This document shows positions 37,104-45,681 of a stretch of DNA of 64,000 nucleotides, piece after piece. The notes under the pieces were generated by a model. The model was not told the DNA's origin, ran no database searches, and saw only the letters and a program-made list of their open reading frames with translations. Source of the stretch: Chitinimonas viridis (GTDB lineage: Bacteria; Pseudomonadota; Gammaproteobacteria; Burkholderiales; Chitinimonadaceae); contig NZ_JAUFPU010000004.1 in NCBI RefSeq assembly GCF_030409555.1, positions 1 through 64,000 on the forward strand, written 5' to 3'. How positions within the stretch are numbered: the first letter of the stretch is position 1; every line of letters starts with the position of its first letter. The position numbers were made by a program, and so were the translations under genes.

Positions 37104-37754
37104 TTAATCGTTCAACGAGAAAGGCACGTCGTAACCAAATACCTGCTCTGCGGGCACACTACACTTAAGACGACGCATCACCGACTTGACCAGATTGGCC
37201 AGCGCTGGGTGAGAGGACGACTTGATGCTAACAACAGGTGCCTCACCCGGTTTGACCGAGATACGTGCCTCAACCCTGCCCTCAGTCAACCCTTCCGCAT
37301 CTGCAATCGCAGGCCACTTGTCGCTCATCTGCTCTTTCAGATCATTCACATTCGAGCAACTGCCGGACAAGGACGGAGCAGGTGCCGCAACCACTGGACC
37401 AGGCGTCGGCGGCGTAATGGACGGCGTCGGGGTGGTAGGCTGCACACTCGTCGTAGCCGTAATAGTCTGCACCGGCGTAGGCGGAGGCGTAACAGCAACC
37501 TCAGGCGGCGGAATAAACGAAGGGGGCGGAGGCGGCGCCTTGAAATCAGGCGGGGGCGGGGGCGGTGTTTCAGGCGGAGGTGGCGGCGCTACCTCCTCGA
37601 TGATCTTGGTCTCAAGAGGATCCTGGATGACCTTGATGATATCCCGATGAAGGCCAATCATCAGACCGTAGGCAATACCAACGTGCAGAAGGACGACAAA
37701 GCCGATACCAGCGAGGTGCTTGGTCGGATTCCTCTGCTGCTGTGCAAAATCCAT
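37104..37754 (-). CDS. tonB: TonB energy-transducing protein
   Basis: The ATG at 37754 (MDFAQQQRNPTKHLAG), after GAGGG, is preferred over an upstream in-frame start; 216 residues. One N-terminal membrane anchor lies at about 15-35 (AGIGFVVLLHVGIAYGLMI), then a proline-rich periplasm-spanning linker with many PPPPP runs (55-135). A globular C-terminal TonB domain follows, with two extra cysteines (SGSCSN, RLKCSVP) and ends VFGYDVPFSLND. It transmits energy from ExbBD to outer-membrane receptors. The operon has no receptor gene beside it. Confidence 0.92.
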   Translation of the reverse strand: MDFAQQQRNPTKHLAGIGFVVLLHVGIAYGLMIGLHRDIIKVIQDPLETKIIEEVAPPPPPETPPPPPPDFKAPPPPPSFIPPPEVAVTPPPTPVQTITATTSVQPTTPTPSITPPTPGPVVAAPAPSLSGSCSNVNDLKEQMSDKWPAIADAEGLTEGRVEARISVKPGEAPVVSIKSSSHPALANLVKSVMRRLKCSVPAEQVFGYDVPFSLND

Positions 37755-37875
37755 GTATCTACCCTCTAGGCCTGCCACTTGGGTAACGGCAGGGTTAAGC
37801 TAAATTAACAAGCCCAAACGGATCACGACGAGCTTGCCACTACAACCAAGCATTAACGCCCAACCCATGTGGAAC

Positions 37876-37913
37876 TAACACCACTCTAACACCACATAGG
37901 GCGCGACGTAAAT
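37876..37913. repeat. 38-bp imperfect direct repeat, copy 1 (upstream of tonB)
   Basis: It begins TAACACCACTCTAACACCAC and matches the second copy at 31 of 38 positions. Each copy contains the 9-mer TAACACCAC twice, so it is a tandem within a direct repeat. It could be a regulatory-protein site. Confidence 0.6.
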
Positions 37914-38048
37914 TACTCAAGCCCGCAGCAAGCCGTTATTCACCGGCCGAACCAAGCCCAGCAACAACAAGGTACCAACATCAATCCAAGACCACTCCGG
38001 CATAGCCAGCAAGTACATCCAAATCTTGATGGAACCCTAGTCAGCACT

Positions 38049-38086
38049 TAACACCACTTTAACACCACAAAAGAGACAACGTAAAT
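38049..38086. repeat. 38-bp imperfect direct repeat, copy 2 (upstream of tonB)
   Basis: It begins TAACACCACTTTAACACCAC and ends ACGTAAAT like copy 1; the start-to-start distance is 173 bp. It lies about 295 bp upstream of the tonB start. Confidence 0.6.
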
Positions 38087-38510
38087 CTGCAGTGCAACAT
38101 AAATGGCAGCCTGCCAACCAACTTACCTGCGACGTTCAACCTTACAATCGCCGCAAGCTCAAACCCAAGACAATACCAAGAAAATTAGCCATCAAGAATA
38201 TGGCAAAGAAGACAAGCCCGCTTTGTTGTTAAAAAGTCACAAACGCACTCAGGATCCGGCACAAGGGAAAACCCCAAAACCCGCTCCAGGCAAGGCATTC
38301 AAGGCAACCACACGCTTGCATGCGGGTAGCAAGCGATTGTCGCAATTTGATTTTGGCCTTAGCAGACCCCCGCCGTTTTACCACACCCAAAATGCAATGC
38401 ACGATATTCAAAACAAAGCAAGCGATAGATAGTCGCTATTTACGCAAGTCGGCCCACGCCAGAACGCACCAAGCAGAGCCCGGCGGGGCGCATAACACGG
38501 ACACGCAGAA

Positions 38511-38542
38511 ACGACAAAGGCCACGAATGTGGCCTTTGTCGT
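38511..38542 (-). terminator. Terminator of the tRNA cluster
   Basis: A perfect 14-bp stem, ACGACAAAGGCCAC with GTGGCCTTTGTCGT, has a 4-nt loop. It lies 8 bp past the last tRNA on the minus strand. T-runs are present on both sides, so it can work in either direction. Confidence 0.8.
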
Positions 38543-38550
38543 TTTAATAC

Positions 38551-38627
38551 TGGCGCGCCCGAAGAGATTCGAACTCCTGACCCCTTGGTTCGTAGCCAAG
38601 TACTCTATCCAGCTGAGCTACGGGCGC
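38551..38627 (-). tRNA. tRNA-Arg (ACG), copy 2
   Basis: 77 nt including encoded CCA. The 7-bp acceptor stem is GCGCCCG/CGGGCGC; the anticodon loop CTACGAA gives ACG. The T-loop is TTCGAAT. It is identical to the copy at 38661-38737. Confidence 0.97.
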
Positions 38628-38660
38628 ATTATCCTGATTCACTGAAGTGCTGCTGTTTGC

Positions 38661-38737
38661 TGGCGCGCCCGAAGAGATTCGAACTCCTGACCCCTTGGTT
38701 CGTAGCCAAGTACTCTATCCAGCTGAGCTACGGGCGC
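38661..38737 (-). tRNA. tRNA-Arg (ACG), copy 1
   Basis: 77 nt including encoded CCA, with the same cloverleaf and sequence as the copy 33 bp downstream. Tandem duplication is the simplest explanation. ACG decodes CGU, CGC and CGA after A34 deamination to inosine. Confidence 0.97.
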
Positions 38738-38760
38738 ACTGCACAACAACAATTCAAACT

Positions 38761-38854
38761 TGGCGGAGAAGGAGGGATTCGAACCCTCGATACAGGTTTA
38801 TGCCCGTATGCTCCCTTAGCAGGGGAGTGCCTTCGACCACTCGGCCACTTCTCC
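38761..38854 (-). tRNA. tRNA-Ser (GCT)
   Basis: 94 nt including encoded CCA. The acceptor stem is GGAGAAG/CTTCTCC; a long variable arm is present; the anticodon loop CTGCTAA gives GCU. It is the first gene of the three-tRNA cluster. Confidence 0.97.
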
Positions 38855-38907
38855 GTCTCGCTCAAGAGGGCGCCACTATAGCGGCGCCCCTAAGGCTCGT
38901 CAAGCGT

Positions 38908-40134
38908 TCATGGCTCCTGATCGAGAGAAAAAGCTTTGTGAAGCACCCGCACAGCCAATTCCAGGTACTTTTCGTCCAGCACTACCGAGATTTTGATCTC
39001 GGAAGTAGAGATCATCTGGATATTGATTCCCTCCTCGGCCAAGGTACGGAACATGGTGGAAGCGATGCCCACATGGGAACGCATGCCCACTCCCACCACC
39101 GATACCTTGCAGATCTTGTCGTCGCCAGAGATGGACTTGGCGCCAATATGGCCTTGCACGCCCTCCAGGATGGCCAAGGCCTTCTGGTAGTCATTACGCG
39201 GCACGGTAAACGAGAAGTCGGTATGCCCCTCTATGCCGACATTCTGGATGATCATATCGACATCGATATTGGCGTCAGCCACCGGCCCCAGTATCTGATA
39301 GGCGATGCCAGGCTTGTCGGGCACGCCGGTCACATTGATGCGCGCCTCGTCACGGTTGAATGCGATGCCCGAGATGATGGCCTTTTCCATATTGTCTTCT
39401 TCCTCGAATGTGATCAGCGTCCCCTCCCCTTCCTCCTGGAAGCTGGAGAGCACGCGCAGCTTGACCTTGTACTTACCGGCGAACTCCACCGAACGGATCT
39501 GCAGCACCTTGGAGCCCAGGCTGGCCATTTCGAGCATTTCCTCGAAAGTCACCGTCTTCAGCCTGCGAGCCTCCGGCACTACCCGTGGGTCCGTGGTATA
39601 GACGCCATCCACATCGGTATATATCTGGCACTCATCGGCCTTGAGCGCAGCAGCCAGCGCCACGCCTGTAGTGTCCGAGCCCCCTCGCCCCAGCGTGGTG
39701 ATGTTGCCCTCGGCATCCACCCCCTGGAAACCCGCCACCACCACCACGCGCCCTGCCTTCAGATCAGTCCGCATGGCGGACTCATCAATGTGCTGGATAC
39801 GTGCCTTGGTATGTGAACTGTCAGTCAGTATCTTGACCTGAGTGCCGGTATAACTGCGGGCATCCAGCCCGATATCCTTCAAAGCCATCGACAGCAAGCC
39901 GATAGTGACCTGCTCACCCGTGGAAATGATGACATCAAGCTCACGTGGATCGGGTTGGGCCTGGATTTCCTTGGCCAATGCAATCAGCCGATTGGTTTCG
40001 CCACTCATGGCCGACACCACTACCACGACCTCATGCCCCTGTGCCCGGTAACGGGCAACGCGGCGAGCCACACTCTTGATTCGCTCAGGCGAACCCATGG
40101 ATGTGCCGCCGTACTTCTGGACGATTAGCGCCAT
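38908..40134 (-). CDS. lysC: Aspartate kinase
   Basis: The ATG at 40134 ([20 protein letters not shown]) matches the family start; the frame runs on upstream without homology. The 408-residue length fits a monofunctional aspartokinase. The kinase domain has KYGGTSMG at the N-terminus, GRGGSDTTG near 200 and [13 protein letters not shown] near 225. Two ACT domains follow ([36 protein letters not shown]), which bind lysine and threonine for feedback control. It catalyses the first step to lysine, threonine, methionine and diaminopimelate. Confidence 0.96.
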   Translation of the reverse strand: MALIVQKYGGTSMGSPERIKSVARRVARYRAQGHEVVVVVSAMSGETNRLIALAKEIQAQPDPRELDVIISTGEQVTIGLLSMALKDIGLDARSYTGTQVKILTDSSHTKARIQHIDESAMRTDLKAGRVVVVAGFQGVDAEGNITTLGRGGSDTTGVALAAALKADECQIYTDVDGVYTTDPRVVPEARRLKTVTFEEMLEMASLGSKVLQIRSVEFAGKYKVKLRVLSSFQEEGEGTLITFEEEDNMEKAIISGIAFNRDEARINVTGVPDKPGIAYQILGPVADANIDVDMIIQNVGIEGHTDFSFTVPRNDYQKALAILEGVQGHIGAKSISGDDKICKVSVVGVGMRSHVGIASTMFRTLAEEGINIQMISTSEIKISVVLDEKYLELAVRVLHKAFSLDQEP

Positions 40135-40600
40135 TCCTTCCCTCAGGTATTGCGTAAAAAAGAAATCGAATCTAATGAAAGCCTTGTGTGAAGACAAGGC
40201 GGGTTTGACTACATGAATTAGAATATTTCGGACAAGCCTACAGACCGCAGGGCTATATGTCTCCCCTGATATCGCAAGCAGATACCGGTCTTGTCTAGTC
40301 AGCCTTGCCACCAGCAAGCGCTTATTCGTACCTGGTTTATTGCCATCTTCTCAAGGTTGCATAGGCCCACCCTGCGTCCCAGTATCTGGCCAGCCCCGTT
40401 CCTGAACAGGCATTGCGCCTCGAAGGAAACTGGCCGGTGATACTGTCTATCCCCCTGCTTCTGCAGGCACCCACAGCCATCAGCGAGCCGCCACGGCCTG
40501 AGTCACTGCAATCCGGGCGATACATCGCGCAACATAGGCCGTGTGGTATAAAGCCGCTTCCTTCATACTGCGCCTTTGCCCAAGCAAGCGACGCCTTCTG
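40135..40600. other. Divergent intergenic region between lysC and lplT
   Basis: No gene is visible in 466 bp. The lysC leader contains a 7-bp hairpin GCCTTGT/ACAAGGC (40181-40200), not a lysine riboswitch. The 15-mer at 40213-40227 also occurs upstream of the chemoreceptor. The promoter of lplT was not identified. Confidence 0.4.
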
Positions 40601-41893
40601 ATGAATCGCGGTTTCTACACCATACTCGCAGCCCAGTTCCTGTCCGCACTGGCCGACAACGCCCTGTTCATCGCCGCCCTGGCCTTGCTCAAAGTGCAGG
40701 AAGCGCCCGCCTGGCATCAATCCATGCTGCTTTGGTGCTTCACCGTCTCCTATGTGGTATTGGCCCCGTTCGCAGGTTCGTTTGCCGATTCCATGCATAA
40801 AGGCCGGGCCATGATGCTATGCAATGGCATCAAGCTGTTTGGCTGCATAGGTATGCTGGTAGGCCTGCCGCCGCTGCTGGCCTATGCCATCGTCGGTTTC
40901 GGTGCCGCCGCCTACTCGCCGGCCAAGTACGGCATCATCACCGAGTACCTGCCCCATGAGAAGTTGGTGGCTGCCAATGGTTGGCTAGAGGGCGCCACCG
41001 TCAGTGCCATCATCTTTGGCACCGTGCTGGGCGGCCAACTGGCAGGCCCCAATGTCGGTGCATGGCTGGCCACGACGCCGCTGTCCTTCCTGTCTGCGCC
41101 CGTATTCGCCATAGTCGTGCTCTGCCTTATCTATCTGGCAGCTGGCTGGGTGAATATGTATATCCCAAAGCTCAATGTCGAACTCAAGCCCATACACTTT
41201 GATCCGAGCTACCTGATCCGGGAGTTCTGGGATTGTGTCGTCAAGCTCTGGCGCGATCCGCAGGGCCAGCTCTCGCTGGGTGTAACCACCCTGTTCTGGG
41301 GTGCTGGTGCCACCATGCGGCTGGTCGTCATCAACTGGGCCATCCTGTGGCTGGGCTTCAGCCTGGAGCAAGCCACACTGATGATCGCTGTCGTTGCCGT
41401 GGGCACTGCGCTGGGCTCTGTCATTGCCGGCAAGTTCATCCCCCTCAATCAAGCTTTCCGGGTATTGCCTGCCGGCGTCGCCATGGGCTTCATGGTCATC
41501 AGCATGTTGTTCATCTACGATGTCAAACTGGCTGCATTCCAGATGCTGGTCGTTGGCGCCCTGGCGGGCTTCTTCGTGGTCCCGCTCAATGCCATGCTGC
41601 AGCACCGAGGGCATATGCTGATGGGAGCCGGCCATTCCATCGCCGTCCAGAACTTCAATGAAAACCTGGGCATCCTGGTCATGGTTGGGGCCCACGCCAT
41701 GCTGGTGAAATACTTCAGTACACCGTTAACCGACAATATGCACGGTCAGGCGCTCGCCTACTTCCAGAATCTCGGCGGCATTCCCCCCATGTACGGCATC
41801 ATCATCGGCTTTGGCCTGCTACTGAGCGTCCTGATGCTGATCATCATGCACCGCTACAAGCGTGGCGTGGCTGCTGGCCTGATGCACGACTAG
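40601..41893 (+). CDS. lplT: Lysophospholipid transporter LplT
   Basis: The ATG at 40601 (MNRGFYTILAAQFLSALADN) gives 430 residues; the frame extends upstream without sense. It is a 12-TM major-facilitator protein with the LplT features FLSALADNALFIAALALL near 13-30, YSPAKYGIITEYLPHEKLVA near 105-124, and the late QNFNENLGIL. LplT flips lysophospholipids across the inner membrane to be re-acylated by Aas. No aas gene is beside it here, unlike E. coli. Confidence 0.9.
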   Translation: MNRGFYTILAAQFLSALADNALFIAALALLKVQEAPAWHQSMLLWCFTVSYVVLAPFAGSFADSMHKGRAMMLCNGIKLFGCIGMLVGLPPLLAYAIVGFGAAAYSPAKYGIITEYLPHEKLVAANGWLEGATVSAIIFGTVLGGQLAGPNVGAWLATTPLSFLSAPVFAIVVLCLIYLAAGWVNMYIPKLNVELKPIHFDPSYLIREFWDCVVKLWRDPQGQLSLGVTTLFWGAGATMRLVVINWAILWLGFSLEQATLMIAVVAVGTALGSVIAGKFIPLNQAFRVLPAGVAMGFMVISMLFIYDVKLAAFQMLVVGALAGFFVVPLNAMLQHRGHMLMGAGHSIAVQNFNENLGILVMVGAHAMLVKYFSTPLTDNMHGQALAYFQNLGGIPPMYGIIIGFGLLLSVLMLIIMHRYKRGVAAGLMHD

Positions 41894-41903
41894 GAATCTT
41901 CCC

Positions 41904-42212
41904 ATGATTACCGTAACCGACCTTGCCGTACTGGGCCGCTCCCTGGCCGTCGACACCGACCACCTGCTGACGCGCCTGCAGGACGGTGCCGCCTTGCTCA
42001 TCCATCTGGCGCCACCTGCCGACTACCCCTATGAATCGCACAAGGTCGAGGAGCGCATCGTCTGCATCCAGGGCAAACTCAATCTTGAGACCGAGGCCGG
42101 TACCTGCCACGCCCTGCTTGCCGGCCAAATGGCACTCATACCTCCTGGCTTGCGCCATCGTTTCGCCGCAGATAGTGATGGTGTCATCCTCACCTTGTTC
42201 GGCGGCGCCTAA
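41904..42212 (+). CDS. Small single-domain cupin protein
   Basis: This 102-residue protein has a compact cupin core: YPYESHKVEERIVCIQGKLN near 45-64 and GQMALIPPGLRHRF near 78-91. The usual second-motif His is present (LRHRF), and HKVEE keeps one His and one Glu of motif 1. It starts 10 bp after lplT and is probably cotranscribed. The substrate and enzyme role are unknown; many such proteins are sugar isomerases or ligand sensors. Confidence 0.75.
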   Translation: MITVTDLAVLGRSLAVDTDHLLTRLQDGAALLIHLAPPADYPYESHKVEERIVCIQGKLNLETEAGTCHALLAGQMALIPPGLRHRFAADSDGVILTLFGGA

Positions 42213-42246
42213 ACCATCCCTGCCGCACGCGACTCCTGCAACAAAA

Positions 42247-42267
42247 ACGCCGCATTAAATGCGGCGT
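42247..42267. terminator. Bidirectional terminator between cupin and ung genes
   Basis: The stem ACGCCGCAT/ATGCGGCGT closes on 3 nt. CTTTATT follows on the plus strand, and an A-rich run (ACAAAA) before it gives TTTTGT on the minus strand. It serves convergent genes. Confidence 0.75.
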
Positions 42268-42307
42268 CTTTATTGGTGGTCAACAGTGCTCCTGCTTCAG
42301 CCCGTAT

Positions 42308-42982
42308 TTAGACCAGCGCCCAGTCTATGGGAGTCCTGCCCTGCGCCAGCAAATAGCGGTTGGCCGCCGAAAAATGGCCATTCCCTATGAATCCTCTATG
42401 GGCAGAGAGCGGCGAAGGGTGGGGTGAAGTCAAGACGCAGTGACGTGCGGTATCGATCAAACCCGTCTTGGCCTCAGCGTAAGCCCCCCACAGCATGAAC
42501 ACGATACCGGCATGCTCCCGCGACAACCGGGCCACCAGCGCGTCGGTAAACCTCTCCCAGCCGCGCTTGCGGTGCGAGCCGGCCTTCTCGGCCTCCACCG
42601 TCAGTACGCTGTTAAGCAGCAACACACCTTGGCTGGCCCAGGCCTGAAGATGGCCATGCTGAGGGGGATTGTGTCCAAGGTCCCGTGCGATTTCCTTAAA
42701 GATATTCTGCAGCGAGGGCGGTGGCCTGACGCCATGAGGCACCGAGAAACTCAGCCCATGCGCCTGGCCAGGTCCGTGATAGGGATCCTGCCCCAGGATC
42801 ACCACCTTGATATCTGCCGGTGCCAAGCTCGCCAATGCCGCATAGCGTAGCTCACGGGGTGGATACACCGCCTTGCCCGCATCGGCTTCAGCCGCCAGGA
42901 AAGCATGGAGCGACTGCCAGTAGGGCTGGCTGGTCTCATCGCCCAACCATTGCGCCCATGTGGCAGGCAGTTCATTCATCAT
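42308..42982 (-). CDS. ung: Uracil-DNA glycosylase (family 1)
   Basis: The ATG at 42982 (MMNELPATWAQWL) gives 224 residues and fits the family's N-terminus; a GTG 27 bp upstream is also in frame. The catalytic water-activating motif GQDPYHG has Asp66, followed by GLSFSVP. LLLNSVLTVE and HPSPLSAHRGF form the uracil pocket and DNA-intercalating loop. It removes uracil from DNA to start base-excision repair. The start overlaps the stop of the PilZ-like gene upstream (ATGAATGA), so translation is coupled. Confidence 0.96.
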   Translation of the reverse strand: MMNELPATWAQWLGDETSQPYWQSLHAFLAAEADAGKAVYPPRELRYAALASLAPADIKVVILGQDPYHGPGQAHGLSFSVPHGVRPPPSLQNIFKEIARDLGHNPPQHGHLQAWASQGVLLLNSVLTVEAEKAGSHRKRGWERFTDALVARLSREHAGIVFMLWGAYAEAKTGLIDTARHCVLTSPHPSPLSAHRGFIGNGHFSAANRYLLAQGRTPIDWALV

Positions 42983-43493
42983 GGGAATGCTTTCGTTCAA
43001 AGATTTCACGCCTATGTCGCCGGAAAATAGTCTTGTCCAGCCAGTCCTGCAGCTCAGGTTCCAGCCGGTTGAATGTCACGGTCACACGTGCCCCATCCGC
43101 CATCGGCTCCACCGCAATGACCGTGGCAGGTAGTTGCAGCGGCTGCGGAATGCGGCTGGAAAGATAAAGGGCCAGCGTACCCGCCTCACCCAATGGCGGT
43201 GGTGCCGGCATGGACCAACTGGCTGTCTCGCCACTCAGCTGGAAGCTGCACACAGGTGGCCGTGGCACACCGCGAGCCAACAATTGCCCCAGCAGTTGCA
43301 AGGTCAGATCCACCCTGGCTTCCAGCGCTTGCCACCGCAATGCGTCCGGGCCATCCTCATCATCCAGATGTGGCGGTGCCGCCTCCATCAGTGCCAGCAC
43401 GCGCAGCAGCAGCACGCCATCGCTGGCCGCCTCGGGCTCACCAGCCTGCCACGCCCCGGCAGCGCTCAGTTGTATGCATATTGTGGTCGGCAT
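42972..43493 (-). CDS. PilZ-like domain protein of unknown role
   Basis: The ATG at 43493 (MPTTICIQLSAAGAWQ), after AGGAG, gives 173 residues. The N-terminal half is helical with LRWQALEARVDLTLQLLGQL. The C-terminal half (about 95-170) is beta-rich and ends in LEPELQDWLDKTIFRRHRRE. This resembles the atypical PilZ proteins of beta- and gammaproteobacteria, with ends such as DWLERTLFRYHRR. Canonical c-di-GMP-binding RxxxR and D/NxSxxG motifs are not clear. It is coupled to ung. The assignment is a pattern match by eye. Confidence 0.5.
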   Translation of the reverse strand: MPTTICIQLSAAGAWQAGEPEAASDGVLLLRVLALMEAAPPHLDDEDGPDALRWQALEARVDLTLQLLGQLLARGVPRPPVCSFQLSGETASWSMPAPPPLGEAGTLALYLSSRIPQPLQLPATVIAVEPMADGARVTVTFNRLEPELQDWLDKTIFRRHRREIFERKHSHDE

Positions 43494-43650
43494 ATCGTCT
43501 CCTGATGCCAATTATACGCTGCCGCACTCGCGACTCCGGCTCGCCGCATATCTTTGCGCCAGCGCAATGCCATAGCCGCAGCGGTGAGAGTAGAATCCGC
43601 CCTTCAGCAACGTCGCCTCCCGGTGACGCCGTCATCGTCGGAAGCAGTAA

Positions 43651-44421
43651 ATGCACACCCATTCCTTCTCCCCCGCAGAACTCGACCGTTTTCATGAGCA
43701 AGGCTTCATCGTCATCAAGGGCCTGGCCGACGCCAGTTTGCGTGCCGATATCCTGGCGGCCGGCAAGGATCACCTCGGCCATGCCATCGAGCCGATAGAG
43801 TACGAAGCCGATACCCACTACCCCGGCGCACCCAGCTCGCGCGAGGCTGCCGGTGGCCGTACCGCACGTCGATTGCTGCAGGTCTACGCCCGCCACCCGG
43901 CCTTCCAGCGTTGGGCCATGAGTCCCCAGGTGGCGGAGCGGGTCAAACAACTCTTGGGCAGCCCTGCCGTTGCGCTGACACAGGCCCACCACAACAGCCT
44001 GATGACCAAGCAGCCAGCGTTCTCCAGCGTGACCCATTGGCACCGCGACATACGCTACTGGAGCTTCGAGCACAGCAATCTGGTATCCGTATGGCTGGCC
44101 CTGGGACAGGAAGTTCGGGAGAACGGCTGCCTGGGCTTTCTGCCAGGCACGCACACCATGGAGCTGGACACAGAACGCTTTGAGAATCGGGCATTCTTGC
44201 GCACCGATCTACCGGAAAACAAGACATTGATCGACAGTGCCGTGTTTCCTGAACTGGAAGCCGGCGACGTGGTGTTCTTTCATGCCATGACCTTCCATGC
44301 GGCAGGCTGGAACCGCACGGAGGCAACCAAGTATTCCCTGGTATTTGGCTACCATCGCCAGGACAACCTGCCATTGCCAGGCAGCCGCAGCGCCAGCCTG
44401 CCCTCCATCCCACTGGACTGA
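43651..44421 (+). CDS. Phytanoyl-CoA dioxygenase (PhyH) family protein
   Basis: The 256-residue protein starts LDRFHEQGFIVIKGLADASL near 12, the usual opening of PhyH proteins. The Fe(II) triad is visible: THWHRDIRYW supplies the His-x-Asp pair and FFHAMTFHAAGWN the distal His. The family hydroxylates varied substrates using Fe(II) and 2-oxoglutarate; bacterial members act on fatty acids, ectoine, antibiotics and others. The neighbours give no clue to the substrate. Confidence 0.85.
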   Translation: MHTHSFSPAELDRFHEQGFIVIKGLADASLRADILAAGKDHLGHAIEPIEYEADTHYPGAPSSREAAGGRTARRLLQVYARHPAFQRWAMSPQVAERVKQLLGSPAVALTQAHHNSLMTKQPAFSSVTHWHRDIRYWSFEHSNLVSVWLALGQEVRENGCLGFLPGTHTMELDTERFENRAFLRTDLPENKTLIDSAVFPELEAGDVVFFHAMTFHAAGWNRTEATKYSLVFGYHRQDNLPLPGSRSASLPSIPLD

Positions 44422-44581
44422 CGCACAGCATGGCCGCGCCAGGGACTGGTGGTACAGACACTGGCGGCAGCAACCTATCTGGCCATACGGATCCTGATAT
44501 CGCGCATGATGGGGGCGAAACGATCGTGAACAGGCTCTTACCCACGACCTCACTGATCAACAGTGCGTCCAGAGTCCAAGC

Positions 44582-44879
44582 CTAAGAGCCTGTTCAAAGT
44601 CTTTTCGCCGTGTCGCGGCCCGCTGGGCTCGCAGCCTTGCCAGATGAAGGGCAAGGCGCAAGCCGCGCAGCGGTACTGGTACCGTCAGCGGCTTGCAACG
44701 CCGCCGTTCACCGGCAAGGCTGCGAACCCATAGGGCTGATCTGGAAAACGGCCATTCGCTGCGTTGTGGCGCTCGGTAGTAACTTGTTATTGCCTGCGCA
44801 CCACGCCTTGTGCCTGGCCATTTTCCAGATCAGCCCAGCGGGCCGGCGCACGGCGAAAAGACTTTGAACAGGCGCTTAG
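44582..44879. mobile_element. MITE-like compound palindromic element
   Basis: Terminal inverted repeats of 31 bp (44582-44612 and 44849-44879) match at 30 of 31 positions, beginning CTAAGAGCCTGTTCAAAGTC on the left. Inside are CCCGCTGGGCT/AGCCCAGCGGG (44619-44629, 44832-44842), CGCAGCCTTGCC/GGCAAGGCTGCG (44630-44641, 44713-44724), and a 22-bp pair with one mismatch (44733-44754, 44815-44836). The whole can fold as two hairpins on one long stem. It has no open frame. A further copy of the end, TGAACAGGCTCTTA, stands at 44527-44540. No clear target-site duplication is seen. Confidence 0.75.
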
Positions 44880-44941
44880 CAATTGGCTACGCCGCGTGCA
44901 GCAAGCCCCCAGGACTTTTCCGGTCTGACGTGGACGGATAT

Positions 44942-45598
44942 CTACTGCCCCTTGCCTGCCTTGCGTTCGCGGACTATCAGTTCGTCGATAAAGGCGAACA
45001 TGCGCTGCTCGTTGCCGGCCTGGTGTGGCGAGGTAACAAACTTCCCATTGATGATGAAGGTCGGTACGCCCTCGATCCGGTAGGTTTTAGTCAATTGCTT
45101 GGCGCGACCCAGCTGTGCACCGATGCCAAATGACTTGTAGTTGGTCTCGAATTGGGCGCGATTGACACCTCGCTTGGCAATCCAGTCGAACAACACCTGC
45201 TCGTCCCGCAACTCCACCTTGGCGCCATGCACCGCCTCGAATACCGCGCGATTGTGCTTGGGCAGCAGGCCCATCATGCGCAAGGTGATGAAGAGCTTGG
45301 CATGGCCTTCCATATCACTGCGGCCATCCCACAATACATGTTCACGGCGAAATACCACGTCCTTGGGTAGCGTCTTCTCCCAAGCTTCGACGGTAGGCTC
45401 CACCTTGTTGCAATGTGGGCAGCCATACCAGAAGAATTCGATCACTTCGATCTTGCCAGGGGTCTCTACCGGTTGCGGATTCGCCAGCGGCATGACGGGG
45501 TTCTCATTGCTATGATCGCCGCCTGCCAGCGTCTGAACGCCGGTAATCGCCAAACCCAGGGCAAGCAGGGCACGGCCAAACAATCGCTTGGTATTCAT
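44942..45598 (-). CDS. dsbA: Thiol:disulfide interchange protein DsbA
   Basis: The 218-residue protein has a signal peptide (MNTKRLFGRALLALGLAITG). The active site is Cys60-Pro-His-Cys63 in FFWYGCPHCNKVEP, the CPHC typical of DsbA, and the cis-proline loop is GVPTFIING. It oxidises cysteine pairs in exported proteins. It follows a metal-resistance gene group that includes a free DsbD N-domain, 83 bp downstream of the last of these, and could be read from the same transcript. Its right-hand end is 62 bp from the MITE-like element. Confidence 0.95.
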   Translation of the reverse strand: MNTKRLFGRALLALGLAITGVQTLAGGDHSNENPVMPLANPQPVETPGKIEVIEFFWYGCPHCNKVEPTVEAWEKTLPKDVVFRREHVLWDGRSDMEGHAKLFITLRMMGLLPKHNRAVFEAVHGAKVELRDEQVLFDWIAKRGVNRAQFETNYKSFGIGAQLGRAKQLTKTYRIEGVPTFIINGKFVTSPHQAGNEQRMFAFIDELIVRERKAGKGQ

Positions 45599-45681
45599 AT
45601 AAGGTATTCCTCAAAGGTTGGGTTAGGTAAAGCAAATCAGCTTTGCTGCAACAGCATGGCCTTGCATCATGACGCTACTTT

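Larger units (their letters stand above)
37755..38510. other. Long intergenic region upstream of tonB with imperfect direct repeats
   Basis: No supported gene lies in these ~755 bp; short open frames here have poor composition and no ribosome sites. Two 38-bp imperfect direct repeats (37876-37913, 38049-38086) are present. The region should contain the tonB promoter, but no clear Fur box was found by eye. Confidence 0.5.

Noticed and set aside
38103-38432. 109-codon frame upstream of the tRNAs
   Set aside because: The composition (many Lys, Gln, Pro, Thr, no hydrophobic core) and missing ribosome site argue against a gene.
40135-40317. Upstream extension of lysC to 40317 and a possible lysine riboswitch in the leader
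   Set aside because: Aspartokinase homology starts at [10 protein letters not shown] (40134). The leader hairpin is a single 7-bp stem without riboswitch architecture.
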